The position numbers were made by a program, and so were the translations under genes. The notes beneath the pieces are model-generated. The model worked only from the letters and a program-made list of their open reading frames with translations, was not told where the DNA came from and made no database searches. A DNA stretch of 27,017 nucleotides from Cerioporus squamosus (lineage: Eukaryota > Basidiomycota > Agaricomycetes > Polyporales > Polyporaceae): positions 1-27,017 of the forward strand of contig JABYQS010000368.1 in assembly GCA_022592435.1 (NCBI GenBank), in the 5' to 3' direction. Shown one piece after another: positions 1 through 9,122 of the stretch (position 1 is the stretch's first letter; every line of letters starts with the position of its first letter).

Positions 1-117
1 ACTGTCGGATCCGTGCTCCAGACTATCGTCACCAACCTTACTGTCAACGAGCAGCTCGAGCTTATTTCCGACCTCAAACGGTATCTTGAGAGTCAAGGCG
101 TGACCGTCAAGTTTTGA
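1..117 (+). CDS. 3' end of an unidentified gene (partial)
   Basis: Frame 1 is open from the first base to a TGA at 115-117, giving 38 residues that end in LKRYLESQGVTVKF. Codon use is C-ending and looks like real fungal coding sequence. The tail is moderately charged and probably helical (NEQLELISDLKRYLES). I do not recognise the family. The gene starts outside the window, so neither its length nor its function can be given. Confidence 0.6.
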   Translation, partial: TVGSVLQTIVTNLTVNEQLELISDLKRYLESQGVTVKF

Positions 118-1580
118 AGCAGTAGTGCGCTGCGGTGGGGGATCCTTCGCAGGTGTCGCAGGAGGGTGGTTGAGGTGACGAAGTTTCTAGCACGGCGGTC
201 AGCGGTACGGACTCCTGCTTTCGTGCGCTGAGGACTCGTGGACGACTTGCTGTCTGGTTCAACCTATATCCTAGATCACATAATCCTGTCGCCGTGCGCA
301 CATGCATCACTCATGCTAGTCTTGATCTCTATAGTAATCGCAACACAATGTTATGATCTTACCTCCCCCGACAATTGTGAGCTATTCGTACGCTAGCCAG
401 CCGTAGTGACCTCGCCTAGAGTGTTCTCTTTCACTTCGATATGTATGTCAGGGCGACCGGTAGCGCGACGGAGGGAAGCATGTTGGAGTTGAGCAACCCG
501 AGGGAACCGAATGCACTCGTCATAAGCGTGTGTGATGCCCGCCGAGCACCTGTCCAAGCATCGCTCGTATACAGCGGGCCACAATCGTTCTTGTTTTGTT
601 GATTACCTGGGGGGTCGTCGACAGATGGTACGTACACAGTAGCTATTCGGACAGCATAAGGAGACAATAGAAGACTAAGAGTATAGTGACCGTGGCGATA
701 GGAGGGAAGGGCGGCTTGCTTGGGCAATATGGGATAGGTGAACGACTTAAGGAACCTACGGGAAGAACGAAGTAGACCAGCGAGATTTGCGTACCGAAGG
801 CCAATCCAATATCCGCAAGCTTAGCCACGACAACTCTGGCTTGGCCATCAGCTACACTTGCACCCCTGCGTCGACGCTTCCTTCTCGTTGTGCAGCTCAG
901 GGTGGCGAGGTATCGGGACTACATTCGCGGAACTTGAAGCTTGAAGTCTCGGTCCTGCGTGCGAGGATAGATCTGCACTCCGGAGGAGCGTCGTGTCCAA
1001 GTTGCACTCGAGTCAACCTGCAGGAGCCCGCGCGGGTGTGGGGACAACTTTAAGAAATGGGCGGTCACTTGCTGAGCTGTAGCAGGAGGGAAAAGAAGGA
1101 CCACTGGAGGGGTTCAGAGACATCTCCAACCGACAACTTCTCAGCAGGATCGCCCACGCGGATGCGACACCGACCTGGGACATAGTCATCCCGTGGATTC
1201 CACGTAGCTGAGTCGCACAGAAAGCCTTGAGAGTAGGGACAGAGTGCGCAACGTCGGTTACGACTCGCTCGGCGACTTCAACTCCAGCATTGACAGTAGG
1301 CTTCATAGGCGGCGGAAAGGTGTTGAAGCGGACATTTATGGTCAGGGGTTTTGAGTTCGTCCTGGATGGGTGTGTTCATGTACCGAGCGACATCGCGAGA
1401 CAAGACAAGACAAGAGGCTAGAGCCTGAGGTTAAAGCCAGCGGCCCAGCATGCATAATGATATGATGACCGGTGGATGCCAGGACCGTGACGTTCTGTGG
1501 CATAAGTATGGCAGCCCTGTTGTATGCCACTGTTTGTGCGTGTGTGCAGACAGGCGCCCATGGGCCTTTCTGAGTCCGAC
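118..1580. other. No confident gene; a few weak minus-strand ORFs
   Basis: Between the partial gene and the kinase A remnant I see no recognisable domain. Minus-strand open stretches at 1306-1013 (starting MKPTVNAGVEVAERVV), 828-643, 727-431 and 584-393 could be exons of one short-intron gene. I could not join them into a convincing protein, and none has a motif I know. I treat the stretch as intergenic or an unrecognised orphan gene. Confidence 0.4.
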
Positions 1581-1715
1581 ATGCAAGTTCGTCCGAGTCC
1601 TTACCTCCTCCCAGTACCTCCCCAATTCGAGCTTGTTACCACATGCATATCGTCAGCCTTTGATTGGGATTTGAGAGGTGGTGGCGCTACCACTCAGACT
1701 GGCTCCTCGAACGAG

Positions 1716-1720
1716 GTTAC
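1716..1720. repeat. Target site duplication GTTAC (left)
   Basis: The five bases GTTAC directly precede the left LTR and are repeated exactly after the right LTR. This marks a single integration event. They fall in the Gly-Tyr codons (GGT TAC) of kinase A. Confidence 0.95.
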
Positions 1721-2305
1721 TGTCGCGGCGACTAGGCGCGTAGACACCAGACGTCGATCGGTGACGGTCTGAGGGGTGAGCGGCGAGGAGCCGAAAAGGG
1801 GGAGTAGAGAGGAAGCTCAACGAGGGCAGAGCAACGACCGGCTCGGAGGCACGAAGTCGTCGATAGCTAGTCTTCACGCGCACTGCGACAGACTAGTCCC
1901 AATGACCAGGTTATATTAGCACAGAGACAAGGGGAAAGTACATGGGGGAAAGCGCACCTAGTCCCAATGACCAGGAGGTCGAGATGGGGACCAGGTAAGC
2001 ACTGGGAGGGCCTTATATACTAGTCTACTCTGAACAATCACGTGCCAGTGGAAGTGACTCATGCGGGAAAGGGAGCGAGGCTGTACGAGTGGGAGACAAA
2101 AGGGTGGGAAAACACATGGTAATGGGATGGTAAGTGCGAGAACAAGGCATGCGGTCACGGGAACAGAGCATACGGGCGCGAGAATGAGATCAAGGGGTCC
2201 AAAATGGGATGTGTACGAAGTAGGAAAGGGATCAAGATGGGAAAGTGGAAGTTCCAGGGAAAACGAAAAGGAACGAAAAGGGGTGCTGGTCCACTGACCG
2301 TGACA
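1721..2305 (-). repeat. 3' LTR (left copy)
   Basis: This 585-bp LTR begins TGTCGCGG and ends CCGTGACA on the plus strand. The last octamer has lost perfect inverted symmetry through one C-to-T change. It carries a minus-strand TATATAA at 2013-2019 and the 18-bp repeat CTAGTCCCAATGACCAGG at 1893-1910 and 1958-1975. Compared with the right LTR, five of six substitutions are TpG or CpA here against CpG there. Confidence 0.96.
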
Positions 2306-2308
2306 TTA

Positions 2309-2318
2309 CCCCCCTCCT
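2309..2318 (-). promoter_or_regulatory. Polypurine tract of the retrotransposon
   Basis: Read on the minus strand this is AGGAGGGGGG, followed by TAA and the 3' LTR. A purine run directly upstream of the 3' LTR is the normal primer for plus-strand DNA synthesis. It overlaps the pol stop codon TAG (2317-2319). Confidence 0.85.
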
Positions 2319-5300
2319 AAGTCCGACGGTCCCCGACGGACCTAGAGCCCGGGCGTCGTCCAGAGGCCCATTCGAATGGGGATGGCTCAGTGACAGTCAG
2401 GTTGTGTAGGGGTTGCCAGGGTAGGGAGTCGAACACGGTGGAGGCAATGCGTCGAGGGGCGTTGGGGTTACGCTGGTGGAACTCATCGATGAGCTCCTGA
2501 CAGTGGGTGAGGCCTTTCGCGGGTTCCCAACTGTCATCGCCCTCACCGTATCCCTTCCAGCGGACCAGGTACTGGAACTGATTGCGGTAAGTGCGACTGT
2601 CCAGGATTGCCCTCAACCTCATACTCCAGTTCGCCCTCCACCTCGACCGGTTCTGGTGGGGGTGGTTGTTCTCCATTGACCTCGTTACCCTTCCAGGGTG
2701 TGAGACGGTCAACGTGGATCACGTCGTGCCGGTTCTGCATGGACGGAGGTAGCGAGAGACGATATGTGAGGTCGCCGGTCCGTTCGAGGACTTCATACGG
2801 GCCTAGGCGACGTGGACCGAGCTTGCGACTGGCCTGATGGATGGTGACGTCTCGTGCGTCCAACCAGACACGGTCGCCCACCTTGAATTCGTGAGGCTTA
2901 GGCTTCCCAAGCTCGAACCGTTCCTTCATCGCCACCTTCTCCATACGCAGGGCCGCCTCAGCCTCACGTCGTACCTCTCGCAGTGTCTCTAGGCGCTGGT
3001 CCAGGGTAGGGAATCGGGTGCGACCGCCGACGGGTACTGTGAAGTTCGGGCGGTAACCGTAGACCACTTTGAAGGGGGACATGTTATGAGCGGAGTGAAC
3101 ACGGTTGTTGAGGACGAATTCGGCAGTGGGGAGGTGGTCGACCCAATCGTCCTGGCGTGAGTTCGTGAAGAGGCGGAGGTGCTTTTCCACCTCCTGATTC
3201 GCGCGTTCCGTCTGTCCGTTCGACTGGGGGTGGTAGGCTGTGGTCAAAGCGTGTTGAATCCCTAGCTTCTGGTAGAGCGCTTTCATGAAGCGTGCGGCAA
3301 ACTGGGGACCTCGATCGGAGACGACTTTACCGGGAATGCCATGGAGGCGGAAGATCTCGCGGTAGTGGATGTCCGCTACTCCCTCAGCGTCGACATCTGT
3401 GGTCGTGGGTAGGACATGGACCTGTTTGCTGTAGTGGTCCGTGTAGACGATGATCGCGTCGTAACCCTTGACCTTGGGAAGCCCTGTGATGAGGTCGACA
3501 CCCATGGTCTGCCACAGCCCTTCTGGCACGTCGTGGGGGTGAAGGGTTCCATGGGGGTGGCGAGGAGCTTTGCGACGCTGACAGACGTCACACCCTTCGA
3601 CGTACTTACGCACGAATGCAGCCTGCTGGGGCCACCAGAAGAGGCGGTCTACCAGTTCGAGTGTGCCGTTCCGTCCTGGGTGACCAGCCGTGATGGAATC
3701 GTGGCAGAGGGAGGTGACGCGTTTGCGGAGGTTTACGTCTGGAGGGACGTACAGCTTTCCGTGCCGATAGATGAGTCCAGTCAACCACCTCCCACTCCAG
3801 GAGACCATTCGTCAGCTTGCGCGGACCCTTCTCCTTGAGAACGCGAAGGGCTTCGACGACCTCTGGGTCCTGAAGCTCTGCCTCGCGGATCTCCTGTTCG
3901 AGGGTGCTCGTGTCCGTGAGGGTAGCCGCGAGGGCCGCGAAGCGTTCTGGACCGAGGACGATCTGCTCGCGATTGTCGTCAGCATCCGAGACCTGGTGGG
4001 TGGGGAGCCGTGACAAGGGGTCGGCCTGGGTGTTGGTCTTCCCAGGCTTGTGCGTGAGGCGGAAGTCGAACCGGCTCAGGTACAGTGACCAGCGGGCCTG
4101 ACGACGGCTGAGGTTCTGGGCCGTACGCCAGTACTCCAGGTTGCGGTGGTCCGTGACAATCTCGAAGGGTTCTGGAAGCCCTTCCAAGTAGTGTCGCCAG
4201 TCCTCCAAGGCGCGTATGATAGCCAGCATCTCCCGGTCGTAGATCTCGTAGTTCGCTCCGCGTCCGTCATCGACTCCGATCGGAAGGCCACTGGGTGCCA
4301 CAGCCCGTCGTCCAGTTTCTGCAGGAGCACTCCACCTGTTGCGAATCCCGAAGCGTCTACCTCCAGACGAGTGGGTCGCGCAGGGTCCCAAGAGACCAAG
4401 ACGGGCTCCGAGGTAAAGGCGTCCTTGAGGGCCTGGAAGGCACGTCGCTGTGCTAGACCCCATGTCCAAGGGACGTCCTTCTTGGTCAGGTCATTCAAGG
4501 GCCGCGCGTGCTTCGAAAAGTCACGGATGAAGCGACGGTAGAAGTTGGCGAACCCCAGGAAACCTCGCAGTTCGCGTAGGTTCTTCGGGGCCGGCCACTC
4601 CGTAACCGCCTTGACTTTGACTGGATCCATTGCGACCTCGCCTTCTCGGATAACCAGGCCTAGATACTCAACCTCCGTGCGCTCGAACTCGCACTTCTCT
4701 GGGCGGAGGTAGAGATCGTGTTCCTGGAGACGTCGCAGGACCTCATGAGTGACTCGACGGTGTTCCTCCAGGGTGGTGGAGAAGATGAGGATGTCGTCCA
4801 GGTAGACAGCGACCTTACCCGCAGCAATGAGATCGGCAAAGATGGAGTTCATGAGGGCCTGGAACGTCGCTGGGGAGTTCGTGAGCCCGAACAGCATGAC
4901 CCGCGGCTCGAACAACCCCTGGTTGGTAACGAAGGCGGCCTTCCACTCGTCACCCTCCTTGATGCGGACATTGTGGTACCCCCAACGAACGTCGAACTTC
5001 GTGAAGTACCGCGCCTGACGGAGTCGGGAAATGATATCAGCAGCAAGTGGGAGAGGGTAGCGGTTCTTCACCGTGAACTCATTGAGCTTCCGGTAGTCCT
5101 GGACCAGCCGAAGCTTGCCATCCTTCTTCTTGACGAAGAAGACGGGGGATGCCATCGGGGACTTTGAGGGGACGATGTAGCCTTTGCGCAGGTTCTCCTC
5201 CAAGAACCGGTCCAACTCCTCCTGCTCGTTCGGGGGCATAGGGTACACCTTGGAGCGGAGTGTCTCGGGCGCGTCAGGCTTGAGGTCGATTCCGTGGTCG

Positions 5301-6086
5301 TACGGCTTGTGTTCGGGAAGCCGTTCCGACTCGGACTCAGAGAAGACCTTGGAGTATTGACGATACTCTTCAGGCACAATCTCCTCGAACGACCGTGTGG
5401 GCTTGTCCTGGTTCGCTTTCTGAGCGAGCTCCGTGGAGTAGGTGTACCCGGCGGCGCACCACATCTCCTCGGTCGAGTCCTCCAGTACTCCGGCCTTCCA
5501 CCATTTCCTGCGCTGCACCCGGTTGGCGGCGATCCGTTCCACGCCCGGGGTCCAGTCAGCGGCTAGGGTTTCCGTCCCTTCTTCCTTCTCCTCGGCCCCA
5601 ATCTCCATCGTACCTCCCTGCCAGTCAATGTCCGGATTGACCCTACGTAACCAAGGTAAGCCTAGTACGACGTCTTCGGGACCCAGATCTGTAACGAGGA
5701 ATTCGAGCCATTCTACGTAATCGCCCATGGAGAGTTGTAACCTAACAAAATGCGTAATACTACCTGCAGTATTCTTGGAACCATCAATATTGTAAAGGGG
5801 AATGTGTCTTGGTAACGTATGTAGAAAATAGTATGCTTCTGTACGAATCGTCGACTAATGAATAGCGCTGTCGCTCCACTATCTATCATAGCTGCAGTAC
5901 GTACACTACGGTGCCGGCCTTTGAGTAACACGTTCACATGGAAGTGGGAACTGGTAGGGTTTAATTCCGGGATAACACAAGAACTAACACTATCGTACAT
6001 GCACGTGGTACTCGAAAGGGGAGGGGTCGTAGTAGTATCAGAGGGCGTCGCTGCGGCAGCTTTCGCGCGCGCCCGTTCTAAAAAGA
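2317..6086 (-). pseudogene. pol: pol: protease, RT, RNase H, integrase, chromodomain (frameshifted)
   Basis: Pol follows gag in the -1 frame. Protease has the DSG motif (5883-5875). RT shows KFDVRWGY and YLDD (about 4804-4793). RNase H has EVDASG and YDREML. Integrase has an H-x6-H / C-x2-C zinc-binding module (3703-3581) and a D,D35E core (VDLITG, SDRGPQF, NGQTE). The chromodomain (about 2610-2470) has YLVRWKGYG and DSWEP. The frame changes four more times: in protease near 5820 and at three sites where one base explains the break. These are a missing base near 4251-4256 (after DAER), an extra base at 3779 (before GLIYRH) and an extra C in 2610-2612 (before the chromodomain). Sequence on each side is well conserved, so the lesions are recent or are sequencing errors. 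As written, no full polyprotein can be made. Confidence 0.9.
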
Positions 6087-7331
6087 CTGCTGGAGGGCAG
6101 CGATCTGCTCTGCAAGGAGCTTCTGCTGTTCCATCAGCTGCGCCAGCAACACGCTGGTGTCGACTGCAGAAGGGGTCGACGTGGAGGCAGCGGTCTGAGC
6201 TTCCCCTTCACCCTCCACGGTGGCGGACGCCCTCTGCGAGCGCGGCTTCTTGAGGAACTTGTCCATGCAGACTACCTCGCGATGACCCGCGCGACGGCAG
6301 TAGTTGCAGATCTCCCGATCGTGGCCGCCGTCCTTCTTGACGTGCGCCTCGGAGCCACAGCCGTAGCACTTGCCGCGCATGAAGCGGTTGAAGTCCTCGC
6401 GGGTACGGGTGGCATCCACGTCCATAGCGTTGGGGTCCCGGGCGGCGGGTGTGAACGGGGTGGTGTGCACGGCAGCAGGGGTTCTAGTCGAGGGGGTAGG
6501 GAGTGTCCTTCCCTGCTGGCGGGCCTTCTCCGCGCGCCGCTGACGGACACGGACATCGATGTCAGCAGTGACGGTGATGAGCTCCTCGAGCGTTCCAATG
6601 GGGCGAGCGGTGTGCACCAACTCGTCCTTGATTGCATCGGAGAGGTGCTCGTAGAACCGGTCTCGGAGGTCGGCGCCTGAGTAGCCCGTTCGACCAGCAA
6701 GCTCCTTGAACCGTGCGGCGTACTCCGGGACGGTGAGGGAGCCCTGGTAGAGCTTCCGGAGACGCTCCTTTGCGTCGACGGCCTCGTCCACGGACTCGAA
6801 CCGGGCCTTGAACTGTGACCGGAACTCGTTCCAGTCGTTGTTGAACGGCATGTGGCCCAGGGTGAGCTGTTCCATGGCCGGGGTAGCCCAGAGGGCGGCG
6901 TCATCCTGCAAGTACGAGAGGACGGTACGGATCCATTGGTCGTTACGGGGACCAACAGCATTCCCGGCAGCGTCGAGGTGGTTGAGGGACGCGCCTTGGG
7001 TCATAGCCCACATCGTGAAGGCCGCTAGGAAGCGACGTGCCTCTCCGCCCTGTTCTCCCTTGAACGGCGCGGGCTTCTGAACCGCCTTCGACGAGTTGTT
7101 GGCCTGAGTGGCGGAGGCGAGCTGCGTCATCGATTGCGTGAGGAGGGCCATCGATTGGAGGAGGAGCTGAGTGGCGTCGGGAGCTTGGGCAGGAGCAGGC
7201 TGAGCCGCCGCTGGTTGCGCAGCTTGGGCGGCTTGGGCGTGTTGGGCAGCCTGGGCTGGCTGTGCAGGCTGAGGGTTAGCCTGCTGGGCTGCGGCTGGGT
7301 TCTGAGCCCCTGGTTGCCCTTGTTCGGCCAT
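6078..7331 (-). CDS. gag: gag: capsid/nucleocapsid protein of the retrotransposon
   Basis: From the first in-frame ATG (7331) this encodes about 417 residues. The N-terminus is Ala/Gln/Pro-rich (about residues 1-50). A capsid-like retrotransposon gag region follows (KGEQGGEARRFLAAF, then W-x8-RF and LRKLYQG). At the C-terminus is a CX2CX4HX4C zinc knuckle, CNYCRRAGHREVVC. A degenerate knuckle (CYGCGSEAH) lies just before it. The protein should package element RNA in virus-like particles. The frame stays open upstream of the ATG to 7697 (see that entry). The stop TAG at 6080-6078 is preceded by five Ts where a -1 slip would enter pol. Confidence 0.92.
   Translation of the reverse strand: MAEQGQPGAQNPAAAQQANPQPAQPAQAAQHAQAAQAAQPAAAQPAPAQAPDATQLLLQSMALLTQSMTQLASATQANNSSKAVQKPAPFKGEQGGEARRFLAAFTMWAMTQGASLNHLDAAGNAVGPRNDQWIRTVLSYLQDDAALWATPAMEQLTLGHMPFNNDWNEFRSQFKARFESVDEAVDAKERLRKLYQGSLTVPEYAARFKELAGRTGYSGADLRDRFYEHLSDAIKDELVHTARPIGTLEELITVTADIDVRVRQRRAEKARQQGRTLPTPSTRTPAAVHTTPFTPAARDPNAMDVDATRTREDFNRFMRGKCYGCGSEAHVKKDGGHDREICNYCRRAGHREVVCMDKFLKKPRSQRASATVEGEGEAQTAASTSTPSAVDTSVLLAQLMEQQKLLAEQIAALQQSF
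6080..6086 (-). promoter_or_regulatory. Candidate -1 frameshift site between gag and pol
   Basis: On the minus strand gag ends TCT TTT TAG. The pol frame reads TTT TTA GAA from one base earlier. A Phe tRNA on TTT could re-pair perfectly after slipping back one base into the T run, with the stop codon waiting in the A site. It is not a textbook X-XXY-YYZ heptamer. Gag-pol -1 frameshifting is known in this class; its use here is inferred. Confidence 0.5.
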
Positions 7332-7697
7332 CGCAGGTGGTGCTGACGGTGGACGAGAGGGGGTGATCACAGGTGATGGGGGTGCGGCGATAAGAGCGAC
7401 GACCTCGCGTTCGTCAATCGGGGTGCTTGGAAGGGGGGAGTGTGTGGTGGGTGACTCTGCAACGGGAGAGTCGGGGACGGGGATGAAAGTATCGGAGTAG
7501 GCTTCGACGTTGATGCGACTGGGGCGATAGTGACGATTGGGGCAAGGGTTCTGCTCACAGGATTCCCAGTACCACGCGTTATCCTCCGGATCCTTCCTCC
7601 GATGGACGTATTCTTGGTCTTCGGTATCCCAGGCGTGGTGTCTGCGGGAACAGTCCAGGGTGACGGGGTGGCTTGTCGAGCGATGGGGACACTCTTG
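7332..7697 (-). other. AUG-less open extension upstream of gag
   Basis: The gag frame is open for about 122 codons upstream of the gag ATG, back to a TGA at 7700-7698. There is no in-frame ATG. The predicted residues look like protein and not leader: a Cys/His- and Trp-rich part (CSRRHHAWDTEDQEYV, then WYWESCEQNPCPNRHY), then a Pro/Ser-rich linker into gag. It may be translated from a near-cognate codon, be joined by splicing to an upstream ATG, or be a relic of a longer Gag. Confidence 0.5.
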
Positions 7698-7707
7698 TCA
7701 GAGTGTC
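7688..7707 (-). other. Perfect 8-bp hairpin in the retrotransposon leader
   Basis: GACACTCT-TGTC-AGAGTGTC (plus strand) folds into an 8-bp stem with a 4-nt loop. It lies 14 nt downstream of the candidate primer-binding site in the element RNA. In self-priming Tf1-type elements, structure around the binding site is needed for priming. The in-frame TGA closing the gag-frame extension lies in this hairpin. Confidence 0.6.
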
Positions 7708-7721
7708 GGCACCGATGAGGG

Positions 7722-7731
7722 ATCTCGACCT
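7722..7731 (-). promoter_or_regulatory. Candidate self-priming primer-binding site
   Basis: Two bases after the 5' LTR the RNA reads AGGUCGAGAU. There is no TGG, as a tRNA 3' CCA primer would require. The ten bases are a perfect complement of AUCUCGACCU, predicted to be the first bases of the element RNA (7999-7990). The match stops at both ends (next bases do not pair). This is the arrangement of Tf1, where the mRNA 5' end folds back to prime its own reverse transcription. Confidence 0.7.
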
Positions 7732-7733
7732 AA

Positions 7734-8319
7734 TGTCGCGGCGACTAGGCGCGTAGACACCAGACGTCGATCGGCGACGGTCTGAGGGGCGAGCGGCGAG
7801 GAGCCGAAAAGGGGAGAGTAGAGAGGAAGCTCGACGAGGGCAGAGCAACGACCGGCTCGAAGGCACGAAGTCGTCGATAGCTAGTCTTCACGCGCACTGC
7901 GACAGACTAGTCCCAATGACCAGGTTATATTAGCACAGAGACAAGGGGAAAGTACATGGGGGAAAGCGCACCTAGTCCCAATGACCAGGAGGTCGAGATG
8001 GGGACCAGGTAAGCGCTGGGAGGGCCTTATATACTAGTCTACTCTGAACAATCACGTGCCAGTGGAAGTGACTCATGCGGGAAAGGGAGCGAGGCTGTAC
8101 GAGTGGGAGACAAAAGGGTGGGAAAACACATGGTAATGGGATGGTAAGTGCGAGAACAAGGCATGCGGTCACGGGAACAGAGCATACGGGCGCGAGAATG
8201 AGATCAAGGGGTCCAAAATGGGATGTGTACGAAGTAGGAAAGGGATCAAGATGGGAAAGTGGAAGTTCCAGGGAAAACGAAAAGGAACGAAAAGGGGTGC
8301 TGGTCCACTGACCGCGACA
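7734..8319 (-). repeat. 5' LTR (right copy), promoter-bearing
   Basis: This 586-bp LTR has perfect 8-bp terminal inverted repeats, TGTCGCGG and CCGCGACA. It drives leftward transcription. The TATA box is at 8027-8033 and the predicted RNA start near 7999. The 18-bp repeat CTAGTCCCAATGACCAGG occurs at 7907-7924 and 7972-7989, within the first ~95 nt of the predicted RNA. Identity to the left LTR is about 99%. Confidence 0.96.
8027..8033 (-). promoter_or_regulatory. LTR TATA box
   Basis: TATATAA on the minus strand lies 34 nt upstream of the A at 7999, the usual TATA-to-start distance. The same box is in the left LTR at 2013-2019. Its spacing supports 7999 as the RNA 5' end, independently of the primer-binding-site match. 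Confidence 0.8.
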
Positions 8320-8324
8320 GTTAC
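8320..8324. repeat. Target site duplication GTTAC (right)
   Basis: This is an exact copy of the five bases before the left LTR. Kinase A coding homology resumes directly after it (AAG CTT TGT CCG CGA TAT). Confidence 0.95.
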
Positions 8325-9122
8325 AAGCTTTGTCCGCGATATTAAGTAGCACTGGCCCTGGGAGCCATCGTGTAAGGCGGATTCTTATAAGGTATGAGGA
8401 CTGGGTGTCATCTGCAGTGCGTGAGCAATCATGCGCGAACTCTCGATCTCAACTCAACGAGGTGAGTTCCTGCCTGAGCTATCCCACGTCGCTCAACTCA
8501 ACCCTTGACATTTCGCAGGGCTTACAGGTGGCTACACGAGCACCACATAGCGCACAGGTATGTCCTTTCTTCAATTTAAAATTCCTATGCTCGCCGTTGT
8601 AGAGACTGTATCCAGACGAACACCATGTACGACCCACGACCGATGTATCCGAAGATGTTCCATTGTCGGTATCCTCCGCGCAGCACACGATACGAACCGG
8701 GCGCCCTGTGGAGTACCACTTCATATACTTACTTCGGATTGTCTCGGAAGTACAACCCAGACGATGGGCCTGCGCGATATCATCCCATACGCGGCGGCGA
8801 CAAGTCAGTCACTGAATTCCAGAGGTGGAATGGGGAGCTACTCGACTCATTTCCAACCGATACCTACTACCTCGGGAACATGATCCGGACCACGGTTATT
8901 CAGGTGTGGTGGCGCATGTCTTGTCCTGTCAGCAATACTCATGCCCTGCGTAGCCGTTCAAAGGCACCGACTTCCTCTCCCCTCTGGTGACAGATATGAC
9001 GCAGACTGAGCCTGCCAAGAGACCTACCATAGCGGAGGTCTCGCGTGGGGTTCGAGGAGCTTGTAGAGCCACTCGGTCGCCGCGAGCTACGTGCGCGGCT
9101 GAGGCCCGTGAAGGAGGATACT

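Larger units (their letters stand above)
1721..8319 (-). mobile_element. Complete Ty3/Gypsy chromovirus LTR retrotransposon
   Basis: The element is 6,599 bp on the minus strand. It has two near-identical LTRs (585 and 586 bp), a 5-bp target duplication, TGTCGCGG/CCGCGACA LTR ends, a 5' leader with a primer-binding-site candidate, gag, pol and a polypurine tract. Pol order is protease, reverse transcriptase, RNase H, integrase, chromodomain. That order with a C-terminal chromodomain defines chromoviruses (Ty3/Gypsy). Gag and pol are in different frames, and pol has four further frame changes. The LTRs differ by six substitutions and one indel, so insertion is recent. It sits inside kinase A, antisense to it. 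Confidence 0.96.

Noticed and set aside
3416..4541. Plus-strand open frames opposite pol (for example 3416-3838 and 4146-4541)
   Set aside because: They lie antisense to strongly conserved RT, RNase H and integrase codons and show no domain of their own; they are coding shadows.
7714..7733. tRNA-primed binding site after the 5' LTR
   Set aside because: No TGG at or near the LTR edge as needed to pair with a tRNA CCA end; the self-complementary site explains the bases better.
1721..8319. RIP (repeat-induced point mutation) as the cause of LTR differences
   Set aside because: Changes are few and at CpG, not the CpA context typical of ascomycete RIP; simple methyl-CpG deamination explains them better.
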